NCBI GenBank assembly: GCA_915063485.1
Contig: CAJZDJ010000084.1
Location: 1 to 8,514, forward strand
Direction: 5' to 3'
DNA: 8,514 nucleotides
Origin: an uncultured Actinomyces sp.
GTDB lineage: Bacteria; Actinomycetota; Actinomycetes; Actinomycetales; Actinomycetaceae
Below are positions 7,075 through 8,514 of this stretch, one piece after another. The notes beneath the pieces are model-generated. The model was not told the origin of the DNA. It did not search any database and worked only from the letters and a program-made list of their open reading frames with translations. How positions within the stretch are numbered: the stretch's first letter is position 1; every line of letters begins with the position of its first letter. The translations under genes were made by a program, and so were the position numbers.

Positions 7075-7103
7075 ACTGTAAACGCCCTGAAACGTTTCTG
7101 CAA
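7075..7103 (-). promoter_or_regulatory. Candidate malE promoter
   Basis: On the minus strand TTGCAG (7103-7098) and TACAGT (7080-7075) are separated by exactly 17 bases. This fits a housekeeping sigma promoter with a weak -35 (TTG conserved) and a 4/6 match at -10. Transcription would start near 7068, leaving a leader of about 50 bases. The 10-bp palindrome covers the promoter-proximal spacer, which suits repression. Assignment is by eye. Confidence 0.4.
7089..7098. promoter_or_regulatory. Candidate LacI-family operator GAAACGTTTC
   Basis: A perfect 10-bp palindrome centred on CG lies in the malE-regulator divergent region. LacI/GalR proteins typically bind even palindromes with a central CG. 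It overlaps the last base of the proposed malE -35 and most of the spacer, and lies just upstream of the regulator's own possible -35. It is probably bound by the adjacent regulator, which would repress malEFG and perhaps autoregulate. Binding is inferred. Confidence 0.6.
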
Positions 7104-7106
7104 CAG

Positions 7107-7135
7107 TTTTCGTTAAGATTTTTAATTGCTATATT
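7107..7135 (+). promoter_or_regulatory. Tentative promoter of the LacI-family regulator
   Basis: TATATT (7130-7135) is a good -10-like hexamer about 50 bases before the regulator start. The sequence 17 bases upstream, TTTTCG (7107-7112), is a poor -35. A GAGAGGG ribosome site follows, ending six bases before ATG 7186. Weak call. Confidence 0.25.
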
Positions 7136-7185
7136 GGTTAGGTAAGTTTCCCCTGTAATAGCCCTGTATTTAGAGAGGGTCTTCA

Positions 7186-8208
7186 ATGTCGAAGCAACGC
7201 ACTCGCATGACAGACATCGCCGCACATGCGCAGGTTTCTACTGCAACTGTTTCGCGTGTCTTCAACGGAGTGGGCCAAGTTTCCGAAGCAACTAGGGCTA
7301 AAGTACTTACCGCTATTGATGAGCTGGGCTATGAACGCCCTGTACTAGAGCTTACCAGCAACGTACCTAATGTGGGCGTGATTTTACCTGAACTGACCAA
7401 CCCAATTTTTGCGGCCTTCGCCCATAACCTACAAAACGCCATTGCCGCCTCTGGCGGGGTGGCCATGCTGCGTTCGCAAACTCCCGGCGCCACCTCAGAA
7501 CTAGACCATCTTGAGTCACTTCTTGCCCACGATGTTGACGGCATTATTTTTGTCTCCGGCCGTCACGCTGATTATTTAGGCGACCTTAACCGCTACCAGG
7601 ATTTAACGGATCGACGTATTCCGTTCGTGACTATTAATGGCGCCCGCTGCGAGATTGCTGCCCCAGATTTTTCTACGGGTGACGCCGCCGGGATCCGCGC
7701 TGCGGTAGGTCACCTGGCCCAGCTTGGACACCGCAATATTGCCCTGCTGACCGGCCGTTCCCATGTGGTTCCCTCAGCCCGGAAACTAGCTGCTTTCCGG
7801 GAGGTTATGAAAGAGCTATTGGGTGTTGAAGACCCGTTAACGGCAGAAACTTTCTACACCTATGAGGCTGCTTCGGTGGCTACTGGCCCGCTTATTCGCG
7901 CCGGCGCCACAGCGGTGGTGTGCGGCTCTGATATGCAGGCACTGGGGGTAATTCAGGCTTTGCGCGACGCCGGATTGCGCGTTCCCGACGACGTCTCAGT
8001 AGTGGGTTATGACGACACCTTCCTCATGCGCCACACGGATCCGGCCCTAACTACCGTGCGTCAACCAGTTAACGCCATTACTAATGCGGCTGTGCAGACC
8101 CTGTTTGACGCTATGGGCTCAGCCCGCACGCTTGTCCATGAGGATTACGTTTACAACCCTGACCTGGTGGTACGCGCCTCTACCGCGCCTATGCGCCCAC
8201 GTTCTTAA
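7186..8208 (+). CDS. LacI-family transcriptional regulator (MalR-like)
   Basis: This is a 340-residue DNA-binding repressor, the usual LacI-family length. The N-terminal helix-turn-helix spans about 8-27 (MTDIAAHAQVSTATVSRVFN). The linker begins LGYERP (47-52) and lacks the classical AR-L hinge pattern, which I associate from memory with actinobacterial maltose regulators. The periplasmic-binding-protein-like effector domain begins at VGVILPELTNPIF (63-75). Typical later motifs are GHRNIALLTG (181-190), VCGSDMQALG (245-254), the VPDDVSVVGYDD region (267-277), LTTVRQP (288-294) and LVVRAST (327-333). ATG 7186 has GAGAGGG six bases upstream. Divergence from malE, with a palindrome between them, makes a maltodextrin-responsive repressor of malEFG the natural inference. 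The ligand is not proven, so no gene symbol is given. Confidence 0.93.
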   Translation: MSKQRTRMTDIAAHAQVSTATVSRVFNGVGQVSEATRAKVLTAIDELGYERPVLELTSNVPNVGVILPELTNPIFAAFAHNLQNAIAASGGVAMLRSQTPGATSELDHLESLLAHDVDGIIFVSGRHADYLGDLNRYQDLTDRRIPFVTINGARCEIAAPDFSTGDAAGIRAAVGHLAQLGHRNIALLTGRSHVVPSARKLAAFREVMKELLGVEDPLTAETFYTYEAASVATGPLIRAGATAVVCGSDMQALGVIQALRDAGLRVPDDVSVVGYDDTFLMRHTDPALTTVRQPVNAITNAAVQTLFDAMGSARTLVHEDYVYNPDLVVRASTAPMRPRS

Positions 8209-8224
8209 ACACAGACCTAAACAC

Positions 8225-8247
8225 GGGGCCAACTAAAAGCTGACCCC
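8225..8247 (-). terminator. Hairpin, probable terminator of the minus-strand gene at the right edge
   Basis: Read on the minus strand, GGGGUCAGCU and AGUUGGCCCC form a continuous 10-pair stem with a UUU loop, using two G-U wobbles. In plus-strand RNA both wobbles become C-A mismatches, so the structure favours minus-strand transcripts. It lies about 120 bases after the stop at 8366 and just before the end of the convergent regulator gene. There is no clear U-tract. Confidence 0.4.
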
Positions 8248-8281
8248 TTTAGCGCACTTCCAGCTAAACGCTTCTCCCCCA

Positions 8282-8370
8282 CCGGATTAAGCTCTGGCTT
8301 AGGTTTTGTGCCAGTTTAGGAATTACCGGCTTAAACCGCCGCTCCAGTTTAGGTCGCGAGCCAACTTAGG
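8282..8370. repeat. Degenerate array of six CCRGNTTARG-like 10-mers
   Basis: Related 10-mers start at 8282, 8294, 8311, 8326, 8344 and 8361: CCGGATTAAG, CTGGCTTAGG, CCAGTTTAGG, CCGGCTTAAA, CCAGTTTAGG and CCAACTTAGG. Two are identical. Spacing between starts is 12, 17, 15, 18 and 17 bases. The array fills most of the gap between two convergent genes, and its last unit includes the stop codon of the right-hand gene. Function unknown; it is too short and too variable to be a CRISPR array. Confidence 0.45.
8288..8305 (+). terminator. Weak hairpin with T-run, possible terminator of the regulator
   Basis: TAAGC (8288-8292) pairs with GCTTA (8297-8301) around a TCTG loop, followed by GG and TTTT starting at 8304. 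It is the only plus-strand stem followed by a T-run after the regulator gene. At five pairs it is marginal, and it also falls within the 10-mer array, which may explain it. Confidence 0.2.
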
Positions 8371-8514
8371 CCCCCTGGAAACTACTATTTTGGTAATGGG
8401 AGGCATTGTAGCGCCCTAGGGTTTCTAGCGCCGCGCACACTATCCCGGCGGCGCAGACCAGCACCAGCCAAGAGTTTGCGGTTAGCGCTGCCAGGTCAAA
8501 AAAGCCGCGTAGCG
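8366..8514 (-). CDS. C-terminal end of a membrane protein, possibly a cation P-type ATPase (partial)
   Basis: An open frame enters from the right window edge and ends at TAA (8368-8366), giving the last 48 residues of a protein whose N-terminal part lies outside. It reads LRGFFDLAAL, then NSWLVLVCAAGIVCAALE, a single strong hydrophobic helix, then a short polar tail ending FQGA. A (L)R-FF-L---(L) stretch followed by a W-rich last membrane helix and an acidic/basic cap resembles the extreme C-terminus of cation-transporting P-type ATPases of the Ca/Mg type. That comparison is from memory, and no catalytic motif is in view. Other multi-helix transporters remain possible. It is convergent with the LacI-family gene. 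Confidence 0.65.
   Translation of the reverse strand, partial: LRGFFDLAALTANSWLVLVCAAGIVCAALETLGRYNASHYQNSSFQGA

Noticed and set aside
7019..7225. Open frame extending malE 69 residues upstream to 7225
   Set aside because: It overlaps the divergent regulator's start, buries the lipoprotein signal peptide inside the protein and ignores the ribosome site five bases before ATG 7018.
7333..7368. Regulator linker lacking the classical LacI hinge-helix AR-L motif
   Set aside because: The shortened LGYERP linker fits, from memory, a known actinobacterial maltose-regulator subgroup, so it is not evidence of a broken or novel regulator.
8358..8367. GAGCCAACTT shared with positions 15-24
   Set aside because: A single 10-base match between unrelated places can be chance; there is no extended similarity.
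8282..8370. CRISPR array
   Set aside because: Units are only 10 bases and variable, gaps are a few bases, and no cas gene is present.

Overview
The window looks like part of the chromosome of a Gram-positive actinobacterium, probably of the Actinomycetaceae type. The grounds are a lipoprotein maltose-binding protein, a LacI-family regulator with the 'LGYERP' linker I associate with actinobacterial MalR-like proteins, frequent GTG starts, and moderately high GC in the sugar-transport genes. The genus cannot be fixed from this sequence.

Layout, left to right. Positions 1-268 hold short repeats and a 31-codon remnant of a zinc-ribbon transposase (119-214). Next, on the minus strand, is a 958-residue fused ABC exporter-like protein (269-3145) in a visibly more AT-rich stretch. 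A strong hairpin at 3276-3308 separates it from a minus-strand malE-malF-malG operon (7018 down to 3321). This operon encodes a maltose/maltodextrin binding lipoprotein and two permeases, but no ATPase. A LacI-family regulator (7186-8208, plus) diverges from malE. The shared intergenic region carries a perfect palindrome, GAAACGTTTC, between plausible -35 and -10 elements of the malE promoter. Beyond the regulator is a convergent intergenic region with hairpins and a degenerate 10-base motif array. It leads into the C-terminal end of a membrane protein on the minus strand (8366-8514, cut by the window edge), possibly a cation P-type ATPase.

How the genes work together: the regulator probably represses malEFG in the absence of maltodextrins. 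MalE captures the sugar outside the membrane and passes it to MalF-MalG, whose ATPase must be encoded elsewhere, as is usual for MsiK/MsmK-dependent actinobacterial systems.

The most interesting item is the fused ABC protein. Its first nucleotide-binding domain (NBD) has the signature motif but no Walker A. Its second has Walker A, a catalytic glutamate and an H-switch but almost no helical/signature subdomain. The two halves are complementary and could form exactly one complete ATP site, with the second site removed by deletion and not only by point changes.
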